A DNA stretch of 64,000 nt, taken from Porites lobata (Eukaryota; Cnidaria; Anthozoa; Scleractinia; Poritidae). The DNA lies in NCBI GenBank assembly GCA_942486035.1, contig CALNXK010000023.1, positions 1,782,001 to 1,846,000 of the forward strand, given 5' to 3'. Under the pieces are notes generated by a model. That model had not been told where the DNA came from. It did not search any database and was given only the letters and a program-made list of their open reading frames with translations. Positions 1 to 14,700 of this stretch are shown piece by piece. Numbering within the stretch: position 1 is the first letter of the stretch; each line of letters opens with the position of its first letter. The position numbers were made by a program, and so were the translations under genes.

Positions 1-114
1 TTTCATGTACTTGAAACTTGAAGAGTACTATTTTGGAAAAGAATTTGTGACAATTTTTATAGCACTTTCCTTTCTAAGTAAGCTTTCGTACAATTCTTTT
101 TTCCTTCATCGCAG

Positions 115-252
115 AGAGTCACCCATGATCAAATTTCAGCTGTCAGCGTCAATGAAAACAAACATGCACATCACCTCCAAACCGGTTTGATGAGAAATAT
201 GATCCTAAAATTGCATGGAAATGAGACTCGTAGCTCCGGTGACCAGAGGTGA
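115..252 (+). CDS. Weak candidate terminal exon of an upstream gene
   Basis: After a pyrimidine-rich acceptor (tccttcatcgcag) an open frame of 45 codons (RVTHDQISAVSVNENKHAHH at its start) runs to TGA 250-252. It looks amino-acid-like rather than repetitive, but I recognise no family and there is no supporting neighbour in the window. It could be chance. Confidence 0.2.
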   Translation, partial: RVTHDQISAVSVNENKHAHHLQTGLMRNMILKLHGNETRSSGDQR

Positions 253-2541
253 TTTTTTCCTCTCGGCTTAGCCTGTGAGCAAGCTCTTCATTTGGAACCC
301 AGGGTAGAATTCGCCAACAACACAAGCCAAAGAAAACATCAACTTAGTCTAAGGTAAAAGGCGTTTGTTCTAGTTGTACACGTAACTTTGTCTCAGTCGT
401 CGCCTTGGTAGCACCGGTTGACCAACTAAGTTCAGGTGTGCCGCAAGTCATACATCACCATCTGACTATCCTTTAATACACGTTTCATACCGGATGTAAG
501 TAGCCTGAAGGAGTACGCACGCGGGCAGAAAAGTTGTAGCGATGAAGGCCGCCTAACCTAGGGGCATACTCCCTCAGAAAAGTTTTAAATTTAGGGTTTC
601 AGAAATGCAATTTGCAGCGTTTTTTGCGGGACACTTGAAGTAAATTAATACGCAGGAAAAGTGAAGTAGCTTAAGTTGTTTATTTTACCCATCTGTGGTG
701 TTGTTGGTAAGATTCAGTGTTTATGGGAAAAAAGAGATCTCTTTGAGCAAAGATTGGCTTGACCAACGAGTAGTACCTACAGAATTCCACAAGACCAGGA
801 CGATTAGAGAATCCTTGTCGCCAACATCAGTAAGAACAACAACAGCTTACAGAATGCTAATATAACTCGCAAAAGGTGTAGCGACATGAAATTTGAACAA
901 TCTATCATGGCTTCACAATTTGCAACAATTTATTTCCAGACTATAGGGATTGTGTTTCCTGGATTTTGGACGATCCGGCCTAGCCTCTTGTAGGCTTTTA
1001 TCACAGATCAGAGCTTCTCCCTAGCAGAATATTTAATCAGAGCCGCAAGCTTTATCAGTTTGCCATATCTTTCATGACACTAGCTATAGCTACTTTACAT
1101 TTGAAAGTAATTTGCATTTAGTGGCTTGAAAGTGAATTTTTGAATGATGTTTTTGGGATCTGGTAAAGGAATTTTGGTATAAAGGCTGCCACATATGGTC
1201 TCTTGAGGTTCGTCAGTAAAACGTGCAAAGGGTCAAGTACCTAGTGCAAAAAGAAAGTGAGAGGATTTTGTCAATTAAAAGAACTGCGTCTCTTAAGACA
1301 TCTTTGTTAAATATTTGCTTAGGGTGTCTGGCTTCATCATCACATAATAGGTTTAGAAAGAGGGAAATTAGTCACTCTGGTAAAGGGCAATGTCCATTAA
1401 GTAATTTTTTTCCAGAATCCGCCGAATTCGGCAATTCTTTAGCTCTGTCCGTTTTAGCTCCAACAAACTGAGTCAACAGGTGAACAAGCAGAGAGTAAGT
1501 AATGTGCTAAAAAAGGCAACATAAGATAAATACAGTTAAAAATCCAGGAAAGTATTCACAAGTTTTGCAGACAAGCTAGTCCAGCAGATCGGATTGCATT
1601 AGTACAGTTTAGTACCGGATCGAAATGTTACAGTAAAAATACAACTGAATTGAAAAATGTTGGCAGGTTCCTACAATTAAGGCGCATTTCAGAATGTTGT
1701 GGTCTGTTGTTATGTCGGACAACCAGATCACTGATCACCTTACAGTAATCCTAATCCACGGCTTGTGATCTTAGATCCAGGCGCTGTGATCCCTGATCCC
1801 ACCCATTTTTTTCTGTTGGTCCCTGATCCCATATACCTTGTTACGACCCTGTAATTTTAATTTTTCCTTTGTTTTAGAGGGCCGCAGGTTTGTCAGTTTA
1901 CCGTTTAGGGTTAGCCTCTTTAAATAAAGTTGATACATACATACATATATTAGCATGCATTACCATAACCAAAAACAAAAGAAAAACAAAAATTACCCGA
2001 AATAAAAAATAGCTGATTCAATAAAGGTTGCTTTGGGCTTTGGGAATTGGGCATTGGGAAGCTATTGTTTGGTGGTCATTTAAGTTAATCATTGCATTGT
2101 TCCATATGCTCAAATGCCCAACTACCAAAGGAACCTTTTTTATTCAGCTGTATATAATTGTGAGTATGTTATCATAAAAATTTTGTAGTCTGTTCTTGGT
2201 AATTAGTGTAATAACGTCTTGAATAAAAAAATACATTGGATTACAAACAAGAGATGTGCAGAAAAACAGACTTGATTTTTTTAGAATTGTATTTTCAAGT
2301 TTCATTTTTAAGGACCTAGCTACTGTTTTCGTCAGTGTCACTGAGAGTGCTAAACCCATCGCTTGGAACCCAGTACTGAGAGAGCCATAGGCCATAGCAT
2401 AGTTTTCCTCAGTGATACATTTCTTTATTGGCACGATTTAGACCCAAGGTGCGCTAATTAGGGACTAATAATACTGAAACGCAACTAGATTTCGTTAATG
2501 ACGCGGGGTGCCACGTTCTTATCCATTTTTTTCCTTTGTAG
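253..2541. other. Upstream region of NOS, no gene seen
   Basis: Mostly unique AT-rich sequence. It should hold the NOS promoter or 5' UTR exon(s), because exon 1 is preceded by an acceptor. I cannot place a transcription start. A small inverted-repeat element lies at 2011-2149 and a local repeat of the phrase gtgatccctgatccca at about 1786-1832. Confidence 0.5.
2011..2149. mobile_element. Small inverted-repeat element (MITE-like)
   Basis: Ends pair imperfectly: agctgattcaataaaggttg on the left against the complement of the right end near 2128-2149 (AGCTGAATAAAAAAGGTTCC). About 140 bp, non-coding, upstream of NOS exon 1. Confidence 0.5.
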
Positions 2542-2549
2542 ACATCTTC

Positions 2550-2730
2550 ATGCCGGAGCACGGATGCGAAATTAAAAACGAAGGCCATTATCCGGAGGAT
2601 GGTATTCCAGCCGCGCCTGTTGGAAATTTGAGCGAGAAATCGTGTTATCCCAAGATGGATCCCACAGAGGTTTCAAGTTTCATAGACGCACAGAGCAAAG
2701 TTCCATTCGGTGATATTGAAAAAGAAAAAG
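2550..2730 (+). CDS. NOS: NOS exon 1, start codon and N-terminal tail
   Basis: Acceptor tttgtag ends at 2541 and the donor follows 2730. The first ATG is 2550; the reading frame upstream has no other ATG before the acceptor. It encodes 60 residues of poorly conserved, polar N-terminal tail beginning MPEHGCEIKNEG and ends with one base of a split codon. There is no PDZ or myristoylation signal. Confidence 0.8.
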
Positions 2731-5700
2731 GTACTCTTTTGGTTTGTGTGGATTTTCGGTAGCAGGCATTCAAGTATCCTAATACCAGTCAAGTTTTGGT
2801 TGGAGGAATAATAGAGCCCCTTCTAATGAAAGCCTTTTTCACACCAAAGCCTTAACATGTTTAAAAGTTGTTTATAAGTTGATTCCCTCCTAAAAGCTGC
2901 TTTCTGTCACGGGCCAATCCGCGCTGGCAGAGAAATTTGGAATTGTCTTTGAAACATCTCAACCAAATAGTGTATGGTGACAATTTTTGTTTTGAAAAAA
3001 TTTATCTGCACTGGAAACAAACTCTTAACAGGCCGTCACATTTCTTATTACTTAATGGAAAGAAAAATGGCTTTACAGCAAATGATTGACAAGGGAAAAC
3101 AATTTTTGGTTATGTTTTAGTCAAGTCTGTTTTTCATTTTTCAAAACCTGGTCCAATTAAACATGTTTAATCGATTTAAGTGGGGCCTAAGATGAGGACT
3201 ACTACGGGAACGAGATTTTCTCAATACTCAGTAGTGCGCACGCGTGAACCATGAGTGTCATTTTGGCCAATCTCGACCCAGAGCTCTTCTGCGCATGTAG
3301 AGGAGACAGATCTTACGCGCGCATTCCCAAACCCGTAAGCACTGGGGTCGAGAATGCATTTTGGCGGAAAAACGCGATAAGAGAGGAGAAGTCGTTACAT
3401 CACGTTGCCTTGGTTGCCATGGTTTCTTAATCTCAACAAACCGTGGTCCTGCAGATATAACAGAAAATAGCGAAAAGGTTGACATGTATTCCTGTGCATG
3501 ATTACGCTCAGGAACAAAACGGTATCCCAGACTTTTCTTCCATCGTTCGACAATCCAAATGGCCGTCTCTGTCAAGAAAGATTGTTTTGATCCAGAAATT
3601 TTGCTACAATGGTAACCTGACGTCAGACTTCTCCTCTCTTATTACGGTTGACTTTAGCGAGAATAAAGACCTTAGGGATTCTCCTAGACGAGGACTGAGA
3701 ACGAGATTGTTTCAATACTTCGTCCGTGCGCGCGAGTGAACCAGCGTCATTTTGGCGGGAAAACGCGACAGACATTGTCGTTCTAGTACTACGGTGTAGC
3801 GAGAATGACGCAGCGGCGGAAACAAGTCATCAAATGTTAAAAGTTGTATCATCTTGCGATCGGGTGAGGGCTCAACCTCTTTCAATAAAATGACCCTGTT
3901 AACTTTTCTGGTGGAAAAAAGAACGAAATGAAGCCTTCGGGCGTGTCTATTTTTTTTAGAATACTCGTCCTTGTAGTCTTTCTCATTCTCGAATCTAAAT
4001 ATCTTTAATGGTAAGTGCAAAGACGAGTTTTGAAGCCAGCACGTTTGGTTAGTCATCTGTAAAAGAGGTATTATGCCTTCTGTTTCTCTATGGGGTGGTC
4101 AGAAACGAGACAAAAGACTGGGTGGGAGTTCTGGGGACTTGAATGTCTCGAAAATCCGAGATTTAGTCTCTTGAACTCAAAACTTAAAATTTCCCATAAC
4201 TAATCACTTTAACAGTTGATTTAGAAACACTAAAACGCCGTTGTAAGGTAGTCAAAGAAACTCAAGCTTTCGCCTGAATCAAACTAGAGTACGGTCTTTA
4301 TCACAGTGCGGGGAACTAGGAATGAGGTACCCTATCACGACTTTCTAGTGCTCAATTTTCTACGTGCAGCTCCTTCATACGTGGGAATCCACATGGCGCA
4401 AACGTGCTTGTTGTTTTATTCCCTCCCGCGAGAGGAGCACTGCCATATTTTACTTTCTCGCGATAAAAAATAAAAATCAATACCATTCACAAAAAAAAGT
4501 CGCGATTGGCTAGTAAATAATTGACATGTTCACTTTTATCGCTTATTCTATTGAAGATTTCTTCCGATAATTTCCAGAATCCATTAGGCGAATCAGGTTT
4601 AGATAACTTAAAGAGGTCACGACCAGCCTTAAAGTCGTTGATACTTGTTGAATTTCGCACGCGTAGTGGCAGCTGGTTCCAATATTTGATAACTCTATTG
4701 TTAAGGACGTCATGCGCTGATCTTAATGGATGATGAGAAGTGACATTAACATTACGAGTTTGATAAGTTGTAGTCGTCCCAAACATATTGTGACCATAGT
4801 TCACAAACCCGTTGATTATTTTGAAGGTCTCGATTGCGTCACCACGCATTCGACGTTCCAGACAGTAAAGTCGTTAATCTGAGACGCAGTAAGAGAGGAG
4901 GCCCATGCCCTCAGTTATCCTGGTAAACTGTCTTTGGCAGTCCTCAATTTCCATTATAATACCCCAGTTCCCGTGTCTTGCGGTTGGGGCCCACACCTGC
5001 ACTGTGTATTCCAAATGGGGTCTGACAAAAGCTTTGTAAAATGGTATTAGCACTTCTGGTTTCCTAGATACAACATTCCTAATGATCCAAGACGTCATCT
5101 GGTTTGGTTTCCAATCATTCCTCTTATTTGTTCCTGCCAACAAAGGGTATCACCAGCTGAAACAACCACCCCCAGATCTCTTTCCTTATCAACCACTTGA
5201 AAGGGTGTATGACCCATCACGTGCTTACGGTCAGGTCTTTGTTCCGATTTGAAGGTTTGTAGGGTTTACAAGTAGTTTATTGTGGGTTAGGGTTTTGAAG
5301 TGAAACGATTTCGGTCTAGAGTAGACTATCTAAGCCACTGTTGTCACGTGCTGCCAAGGCAGGCAACTTCAAGTAACAATGACAAGGGTTGACGTTTTCA
5401 GTTACCTTACATGTAAGTGTAGTACATTTTGAGGCGAAAGCTGAATTTTCGCTACGTTTGGGGGTACTGAAACAAGGTAGAGGTTTTGCCTACAAGGTTT
5501 TCTTGTACCATTAACAAAAAGGGTTTAAAGTCATGTAATCTAAGCCAGAGTCTAATTTTACTCTACTGGATTCTCGTTCAATAATGACTGATGGAGGACT
5601 TTTCTTCTTTTTCTAGCCGTTAAAGAACCTTTTAATCACAAAATTCAGGAAAAGGAAATATGTCAAATGCCTTTAAAATGCCCGTTTAGTGGACAAATTG

Positions 5701-8700
5701 GAGAATTCAAGATGAGACCACAAGAGCCGAAACATATGAGACTGAGGAATTGGATAGAAGATTCCGATTCAGTTGACACCCTTCATCAAAAAGCAATAGA
5801 AGTAAGTGGGTTATAGACCTTCACCAAAGTTCTCTTTATTAAAAAGGAATCATTAAATCTCTTAACGATTTCCCGAGTGATTGCAGTCTAAATGTGAAAC
5901 ATAAGTTTCCCCTGCAACTGAGCTAATTCCAGTTAGTTTATTACGGAAAATGCGAATATGCAGGGTTATTCAAAATCAGTTGCTTTATACATGAAGCAAA
6001 TAAAGCGTTAGTACGGAAAGACGTTGCCCATAAAACATTTAGTTTGTTCTTAATTTCCTTAGGGGCCATGAGAAAATTATTTCAAAAGTTAATAACTAAA
6101 ATCACAAATTCAAGTGAGAGCAATCTCTGTCCTCAGTCTACCTTTGAATAGTTTCCAACACCCTTGGCATCTGAAGGCGTTGTTCGTTTTGCTAGTCCAA
6201 AGCTAGATTATGTTGTTCTTGAAAAGACCTTTAATTAAGCTTTCCAAGCCCTCAGGACTAAACTTTTTTTGTTAACCACAAAAAAAAAAAAAAACTTTTT
6301 CGGGATAACGTTTTTGACAAACTGTCGCACGGAACACAGTTTGACATCGCTCTTGGAAATCATGCATTACGTGCGGAACCCACAGATTAGTCATTTATCT
6401 GCCATCCAGAAAAGAGAACTTCGTATTATGTATTTCGGAGAGAGACACGATGATGCAATTCCCCTATCTTTTCAAGCTAACATGCTTTAAAATAAATATT
6501 ATTTGTCATGAGTCTGTGTCTTTTTTAAAGAACGATATCATTAACAATTATGTACTATCAAATCGGTTACATAAAGAGCTCATTATGTTCTCTTGGTTAC
6601 ATTTCATGAGGAAATGTCCAAGATTTATTCCATCAACAGTTTTTGGTTAGGGATACAAAATCTTTCATTCTTTCGGCCTTCCTCTGACGTGATGCGTTCT
6701 CAGCTCCTTTCACCAAATCTGTCGCCTGAGTGACTGGGAACAAAGGCGATCGTCAACTTCCCCCTCTTCACAGGCACGAACTCACCTGTGGTCTATCTTT
6801 CTATGTAGCCTCTTCATTGTACCAATGGACGATGCACAGGATCTATAATGTTTCCATACGGAGGTGAAATACCTAAACAGAGGGCTTATGGCATACCAAG
6901 ACACAAAGATGAGGTCAAGATTCATGCGCAGGACTTTCTCGAGCAATATTACTCCTCTATTAATCTGTAAGTTTGATGTTTGCACGAGACCCTGGAAACA
7001 ATCTCAACTCATTTTATTTGAGACCTCCCCTAGATTACCACTTTATGAACCCTTAACAATTTCCTTAAATATTTGATTTTCCTATTTTCAGAACAAGAAG
7101 AAAATGAATATCCCCATCATTTGTTAAAAGTACAAGAAACATTGGTTCCCCTTACTGTTCAATAAAGGCTATTTTTATATAGCTGAATCCTCGAGAGGGC
7201 AAGATGAAGCGAATCCTGCGTTCTGATTTGCTACCCGAGCGGGCAAGATGGGCTCGGGATTTCCCGCGTTGGTTCCTCAAGAGAAAGTTCTCTTTTTGGC
7301 CATATAATAAATCCCTTATTGACCAAAATGGCTGTACATTGGCCTCGGTTGTTTTTTAGCGTTTTTATCAACCTCGACTGCGTCTTCGTCTATAAAAACG
7401 CAAAAAAGAACTTCTTTAATATCCAGCCATCTTGACCTCACGCTTGTTAAATAATGCATATATAGAATGTAAAAAAATATTTTCACAATTTTTTTCCAGT
7501 TCCAATAGTGATGATTATCAGAACAGGCTGGTCGAGGTGATAAAGTCCATTGAAGATACCGGAAGCTATGAGATGACGGAGAAGGAACTCATTTTTGCCA
7601 CCAAAACTGCATGGAGAAATGCCCCCAGATGCATCGGAAGAATACAATGGAACAATCTTCAGGTACTGCTTTTGAATACGCTAGAAAGAAGATAGTCATT
7701 TTAAAGTTACCGCATACTTTCAAGGGTGTCTCCTGTCACATATATCAAATGAAAGCTTATTGAACTGGCTCTCTTCATAAACCGACAATTCTTCGAACTT
7801 GCACTGCGGTTTTTTTTCTTTTTTTCTATTTTATGGCAGCGCCCGAATCAGCTTTCGAAAGCTCTTTTGGTGCTCTTCAGCAGTCAACTTCTTTGCTGGG
7901 AACAAGTTTGTCACATCGTGTCTAATTCGAATTGTCGTATCTTAAAATTCCTCCTCATCATCATCACCATCATCATTTTCATCCTCAGCTTCCACTTTCA
8001 TCGATACCACACAGTCTCGCCACATGGTTTTTTTCTTATTGCTCTCCAAAGTTCTTCATAGACGAGCCAGGTATCTCTTGAGATTGAATTGTCTTGGAAT
8101 AGCTTAAGGATCTCCTCCTCCTTTTCGGGCACAGTAGTCTTCTGAGAAAAGATATAAGAAATGTCTAGCCTGTTATTTGGCCCCGAAGTAGAGGCCTGCA
8201 TAACGAGCTGTTCAATTTGCCTTTGCCTTTGGTCGTTGAGATAGGGGGGATGCCCCCTACTCTAGTTTGGTCTTTCATACGACTGTTAAAAACAATTTAT
8301 CTTTTCTCATCAGGTTTTTGATGCTCGTCACGTGACTACCCCTGAAGGGATGTTTGAGGCTCTGAAGACACATTTGGAGTACGCGACAAATGGCGGGAAT
8401 CTGAGTTCAGCTATCACTATTTTTCCACAAAGGAAAGAACCAAATAAAGACTTCCGTGTGTGGAACTCTCAGCTTATTAAATATGCTGGGTACAGACAGG
8501 CTGATGGCACAGTGATTGGAGATCCAGCGAGTGTGGATTTTACTGAGGTATTTTACCTGCACACCGTACGAGTAGCTATTCTGTAAACGTTTATTCGTCA
8601 TTCGAACATAAGAATAAGAAGATTGCGGTACTTTTCGAAGTGGCTTTTACACGGGTCTTATGTTAGTATGCGATGTGACTTTGATTTGGTAAAACAATTG

Positions 8701-11700
8701 AAAATAAACTAAACAATGCAGCGCTTGTATAACTTCACGGTTTTTTTTTTTTTGTTAAAGACATTTGTTAATGCCGATATGAGTTATTGGGGAAAATGAC
8801 CTTAAAACGAATTTTTATACGTTTCTTTCCCTGCTCATTTTGTTTTTTAAAAAAACGATGGAAAAAAACGTACGTAGTGCCTCGTTATTCGTAAATGGAA
8901 AAATTTATGTAAGCACCACCCTCAAATAAGCACCGCAAATACCGAAAAGTCGATACTGCAGCAAACTCCAGTTGTTATTTTGCTTTTTTTTCGTAGGTTT
9001 GTCAGATGCTGGGCTGGCAAGGCAAAGGGGGCAGATTTGACATACTCCCATGGGTATTACAAGCCAATGGTGGACCACCAGAATACTTTGAAATCCCAGG
9101 AAATCTAGTCCTCGAAGTAAAAATTAAGCACCCAAAGTGAGTATATCATCTAACAGAACTCATCCATAACATGAAACTTATTTCAAAAGGCAAAAATCTG
9201 TTCTTTTGTCAGATATTCTTGGTTTGAAGAACTTGAGTTAAAGTGGTATGCTCTGCCAGCGGTGGCCAACATGATGCTGGACGCGGGAGGCCTGGAATTT
9301 ACCGGTGCACCATTTAATGGATGGTAAGTTGAACAAATCGCTCATTAAAGATTTTATGACCGTAAAATTCCGAAAATAAGCCCCGGGGCTTATATTTTTC
9401 AAAGGCCCTTTTTGAGGGCCTTATTTTTGGAGGGGCTTATGCACGGAGGGAAATTTGCGTTGCAAACTCGATTGGGCTAGCGTGTAGTGGGAAGGAAATT
9501 TAACATACTTTGTATTCGAGGGCTGCCTTAGGGGGCTCATATTCGAGGGGTGAATTTTACGGTATTTTGTTTCGTATTCGTTCCAGGCTTTTAACGACCT
9601 GTCCAAGGAAATTCAACAATACACCAAGCTAGTTACTTTTGCTACAAAAGACAGGAAAAACTGTGTTAAGCTCGTCGAAGAACGGACATAAAACAATGAT
9701 TTTCCAAAATAATCTATACGTGAAATGGGATTCTCGTAATCCTCCGTGAACTTACATTTTGATGTATTTTGTTTTATTCTTTTCGACACCCATCATACGA
9801 ACACCAAAATCTACCAAAAAATGTAAGTTTAAGTTTTAATGCCTATTTTATTTCCCGTGAATTGTGAAAGGAATGTTTTATTTTTTGTGAAACCGGATGC
9901 AGAACCCCCTTTCCCACCGTAAAACTAAACTTCAAAGTAAATCGTTTACTTGTCGCCTAACGCACTTTAGGTACATGTTGACAGAGATTGGATCCCGTGA
10001 TTTGGGAGATCAGCAGCGTTACAATATGTTAGAGGTGAGTGGATGAAGTATGACTCATGTGGAAACCTTGTTCCCGGTTTTCTCTCCTTCTTGTCCCCGG
10101 TCCAGACCGAGAGAGGGGCCGAGTACATGAGAACCCGGGAAGCAGGTTTGCTTAGCTGACTCCTTCACAGAAAAGAGAAATGGACGGTATTTCCAACAAA
10201 AGAGTTTTAGGAAACTTTACATGGTTTTAGTTTTGTTCTGGAAGAGATTGTACGTTTCCAAATTTTGGGACATGAGTGTATTTAACTAAAGTATAACCTG
10301 GTTCCAGAATTTTCCTTTCTTCTTTCTTCTCAAGCTAACTTGAGCCATAAAGCGAGAGAAGTGAGAGGTTTCCCTCTTTTGCCGCTTTGCAGCTCACTGT
10401 CGTTTGTGAATGAAGAAAATGAATTTATAAAACCAGGATAAGGTGACAACAATGCGATACAATGATTGGGGCAAAAGATCCTACATAGAAAAGGCTGCAA
10501 GTAACAAATAGAATGACTTGAGAATTAAGAGGGCTGACAAAGTTAAATGTACTCTCTTGTCTGTTTTTAATATTAGGTGGTAGCTAAGAACATTGGTCTG
10601 GATACCAAAAGTAACGCATCATTGTGGAAGGATTTTGCAATGGTGGAATTGAACTATGCCGTGATGTACAGTTTCCAGGTAAGACATTTAGGATAGACGG
10701 CCAGATCAAATCCTTCGAGACATGCTTTACGTGTGTGTGATAACACAGGCTCTTGAAGCCTTGAAGCGTATTTTCGGGAACGGGGATTTGACCGAAGTAC
10801 AGTACGCGATTCGGGAAAACGGAAAATTTCTTGACGGGGTATAGGTTTTGAGCGCTACTCGGGAAGCGGGATTCGCCAAAATCTTGGAAGGGGAAGCAGA
10901 ATAGGGGAAAGAAAACCGTGCTCGCGATAGAGCTGACAGACATGGCTAATGTATCTGATGATGGGTGTGTATTTTCTTTTGTTAGGAAGCTGGTGTTACT
11001 CTGGCTGATCACCACTCCACATCGGAGGCTTTCATAAAACATTTAAAAAAAGAAGTAAGTGTGTGTTTCTTTATGGTGGACGCGGGGTGGGTCGAGCTAG
11101 TGGGTTAGGGCTTGAAGAAACTACTAATCCCGACGGTCTTTGCGGCAAACAAAGGAGTAATTATATCCCGAATGATCACTGACATTTTGGTTTAGGGGGA
11201 AGGGATGTGGCCCTCCCTCATTTAATTTGAGACATAAAGGTATGTGCTGGGCCCAAGGAAAATTGGGTATGGATTCTAGAAGGCGCAACTATTTTCTCCT
11301 TGAGAAGTGCAATTTGATCAGTTTGAATCCGCTGATTAGAAGCTCATGCGACAGAAACAGCGTGCGTGCTGCAACGTTCTAGTCTGAAATAGGTACCACA
11401 GGAAGCATGGAGCGCACCTGCACCCACATTTCCCAGATCTTTCCCATGGTGACCCAAATCGCAGAGGATTAGTCACCAACATACGAGTGATAATTACTTG
11501 CCGTAAGGAGTTTTCATTTTGGTAATTCAATTGTAAATGACTCGATAATTACTTTGCCGTATGGATACATTGTGAATATCTAGTATGAAAATCTATATCG
11601 AACAAATTGACATTTCCTCTTTTTGAACGAACACCTCTATTACGTAGACACTGATGTAAAAAATTGTCCATGCTTTTTAACACTCCATAAGACGAACACC

Positions 11701-14700
11701 TCTCTAGACCGAAGCTAAGTGCTAGTATCAGAGAAGCCGTGTCGGTCCTAGAGAGAGTTTAATGTACATTAATAATTGGATATCTGTTTTTCTAATATCC
11801 GTTTACCCAGTAATTAACCTCACCCTTTACGTTTCATTATAGATGAAACTGCGAGGTGGCTGTCCAGCGGATTGGGTGTGGATAGTTCCTCCAATGTCGG
11901 GTAGTGCTACCTCTGTCTTTCACCAGGTACGTTTGAAGTAAAAGCCAAAAAAAAACTGTAGGATTACTTTCTGACAAAGTTCTATTAGGAAAATATGTTG
12001 CCTTACTTATAACTTGTATTGTCATTCTTATTTTATTTTGCGTAGAAGATACTGTTTAATTGTGCTCTCATAGTAGGAGACCCTCGGGACCAATGCTAGC
12101 TATCCCCATCACAAGTTTAATGTGATCGATCTCTAAGCGGGACACCCTCGGGACAAGCTGTTGTTCCCTTCCTTAGAAGCACGCAGCGTAATCTCTCTTA
12201 TTCTTGAATTCGGCAGCGTACCTTGATATAGTGTATTTTCTTTTCAGGAAATGCTGAATTATGCTTTAAAACCAAGCTACGAATACCAGGTAAATTTTCA
12301 TTTCTTTTCTTATTAGATATGCCCAGAAGCATATCTGATATGCCATATTTGCTATTTCATAACATCCGTGAAAGTGATGATTTTCTGAAAAAAAGTTTGC
12401 TGTTGTTACAGACTGATCCCTGGAAGGTTTACAATTTCACCGGACAGACCAAACGAAATATCTCTTTTAAGGCCTTGTGCAGGTAAGCAGGATGTAAAGC
12501 GATGTTTAGTCAAGCCAACGTAATTTGCAATCGCTGCCTTACGTCGCTTCATTAATCATCCTCGCAGGCCAAGGGAAGCTGATCTGGACGGAACAAAGAA
12601 CGGGAAAGCCCTGGGTAATTAATCTTACCGAACTACTTTCATAAACTTGTGTGTCCAAGCTTCTGATTTTCCAGAATATATTTTCTGGCCAATCAGAAGC
12701 TTGGAAATTGAAGTTTCTGGTTCGGAAAGAAATATTAGGGCTCTCCCGTCATTATTAGAGACCTTTAGATTCTAAGACAAAGACCACTACGGGTACGAGA
12801 TTTTCTCAATAGTAAGTAGTGCGCGAGCTTGAACCAGGGTCATTTTGGCGAGAAAACGTGATAACCGTCGTCATTCTACTGCGAGTTTTAGTGAAGATGT
12901 CGTGTTGGCGGAAACAAGTTATCAAAAGTTAGAGGTTTTATCATTTTGCGCCGATCGGGAGGGGGCTTAACCTCTTTCAACAAAGATAACCGTGCCGATT
13001 TTTTTTAATGAAAAACAAAAGCAAAATGAAGCTTTCCAGGGTGTCTATTTTTTAGAATACGTGGAAAAACTTTAAATCAAATCTCTTACTCGCAGTCAGT
13101 CTCGTTCTCGACTCTAAAGGCTTCTGTTCATATTGCAAACAAATCGGCATAATTATTCCGTCCCCATCAGCTGACCATTAGTGTCTAAAGATGCTGTACG
13201 ATTAGTTGCAAAATCTCCCGCCACTTTTTTAACCAATCAGAAGCAAGGCCAAAAGCATCTGTAATATACTCCCTTGCATTTTCCCGCATTTACGCTTGCT
13301 TCCGATTGGTTCGTTGGATTTGCTGCATGTGTTACGATTCACTAGAGTAATAACCCTTGTTTCCATTTCATGTCGTTCCAATGGCAAACGCTGCTGGAAA
13401 ATGCGAATAAATCGGTTTCATGTTAGTATCAGTTTCAGCCCTTGAATGTCCTTCGTTGGACGTAGGCCTTCCTTATTGACCTTCACTGATCCACGTTTTG
13501 CGCGACGCGTTGCCAGCGCATGAAACCATCCAAGTCGTCCCTCCATCTCGTCCTTGGTCAAAAAAAAGGAAACCGATATAACGGAAGCTTTATATTATTT
13601 CTCTACAGAGGCATTCGTTGTGCTGTTTCTCTTATGAGAGAAATTTTGTCCAAACGTAAGAAGGCCACCATCCTGTTTGCTACTGAGACAGGCAGATCTG
13701 AGGGTTTTGCTCGAAATTTGGCTAAGCTGCTCTCATACAACTTCGATGTTAAGGTTTGTCAGTATTTGTACCTAAGCCGGCCGGACTTAAATCCTTTTTA
13801 TATGATGTAAATCACAAGTTAACATGAGATATATCTCTGTTGGTAACAAACATATCAAGCTTTAACAACATATGAATTGTTTTGGAGTTTGAAAACAACA
13901 GCAATTACAATTAGCAATTGTAAAAGTTTTGTTAACTTAAATTATCCTCCCAGGCCAAACATTGGTGTCAGTTTTCTCCAACATAATATTGCACGCACCT
14001 TCCGTGTGATAGTAAAATAATGGAGATTACGTTCGCGGGAATAAAATGTTTGGGGCCTGACTCAGACTCATTTTAGCCCAAGCCGCCACGCGTGCTATTT
14101 CATGTTAGATCTTGCCGTCAGTTTTTCCTTTTGTTTTTAAATACTCGCTTTCGCGCATGCCTTGCGCCTGCATTGATCTATATGATTGATCCCTTAAATT
14201 TCATAAAACATGGTTATCAGGTTTGTTGTATGGATGATTACAAGCATGGCCAGCTTTCCCAAGAAAGTCTTTTGTTCGTGGTGGCGAGTACCTTTGGCAA
14301 CGGAGAACCCCCAGAAAACGGTACAAGCTTTTCTGATTCCCTAGAAAGTATGAAGAAAAGCTCCGATGCCAGACCCTTGAAAAATCTCAGGTAAGCCCAG
14401 CTTTGTTCCTAACGACTGATCCTCGGAGACCCAGGGGCAGTCAGTCGGGTCGAGAGAAAAGGAGCGACGAAAGTTCTCAAGAACAGGCGGAAAAGCCCCT
14501 GGGTATGGACTGTCATCAGACCATTTCCAAACAGTCAAGCGAATGCTGGCTCCTGATTGGGCACAAAAATGTTTTGTATTATTGTGCCCAATCGGCGAAC
14601 AGCATCTCCTGAGTTCTTTTCGTGTGTTCGTACGCGATGGCTATTGTCTTGCCATTCTTGTCCGGTTCGTTCACCAAAGTCCGCTTGATTTAGTTCACCG

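Noticed and set aside
1223..1471. 82-codon open frame upstream of NOS
   Set aside because: No splice or start context, no recognisable motif, and composition like the surrounding non-coding DNA.
2542..2730. N-terminal PDZ domain or myristoylation signal in NOS
   Set aside because: The 60 residues of exon 1 show neither a PDZ fold pattern nor a Gly at position 2. Extra upstream coding exons cannot be excluded but have no support in the window.
10584..11042. 152-codon minus-strand open frame
   Set aside because: Antisense shadow of NOS exons 9 and 10 and the intron between them.
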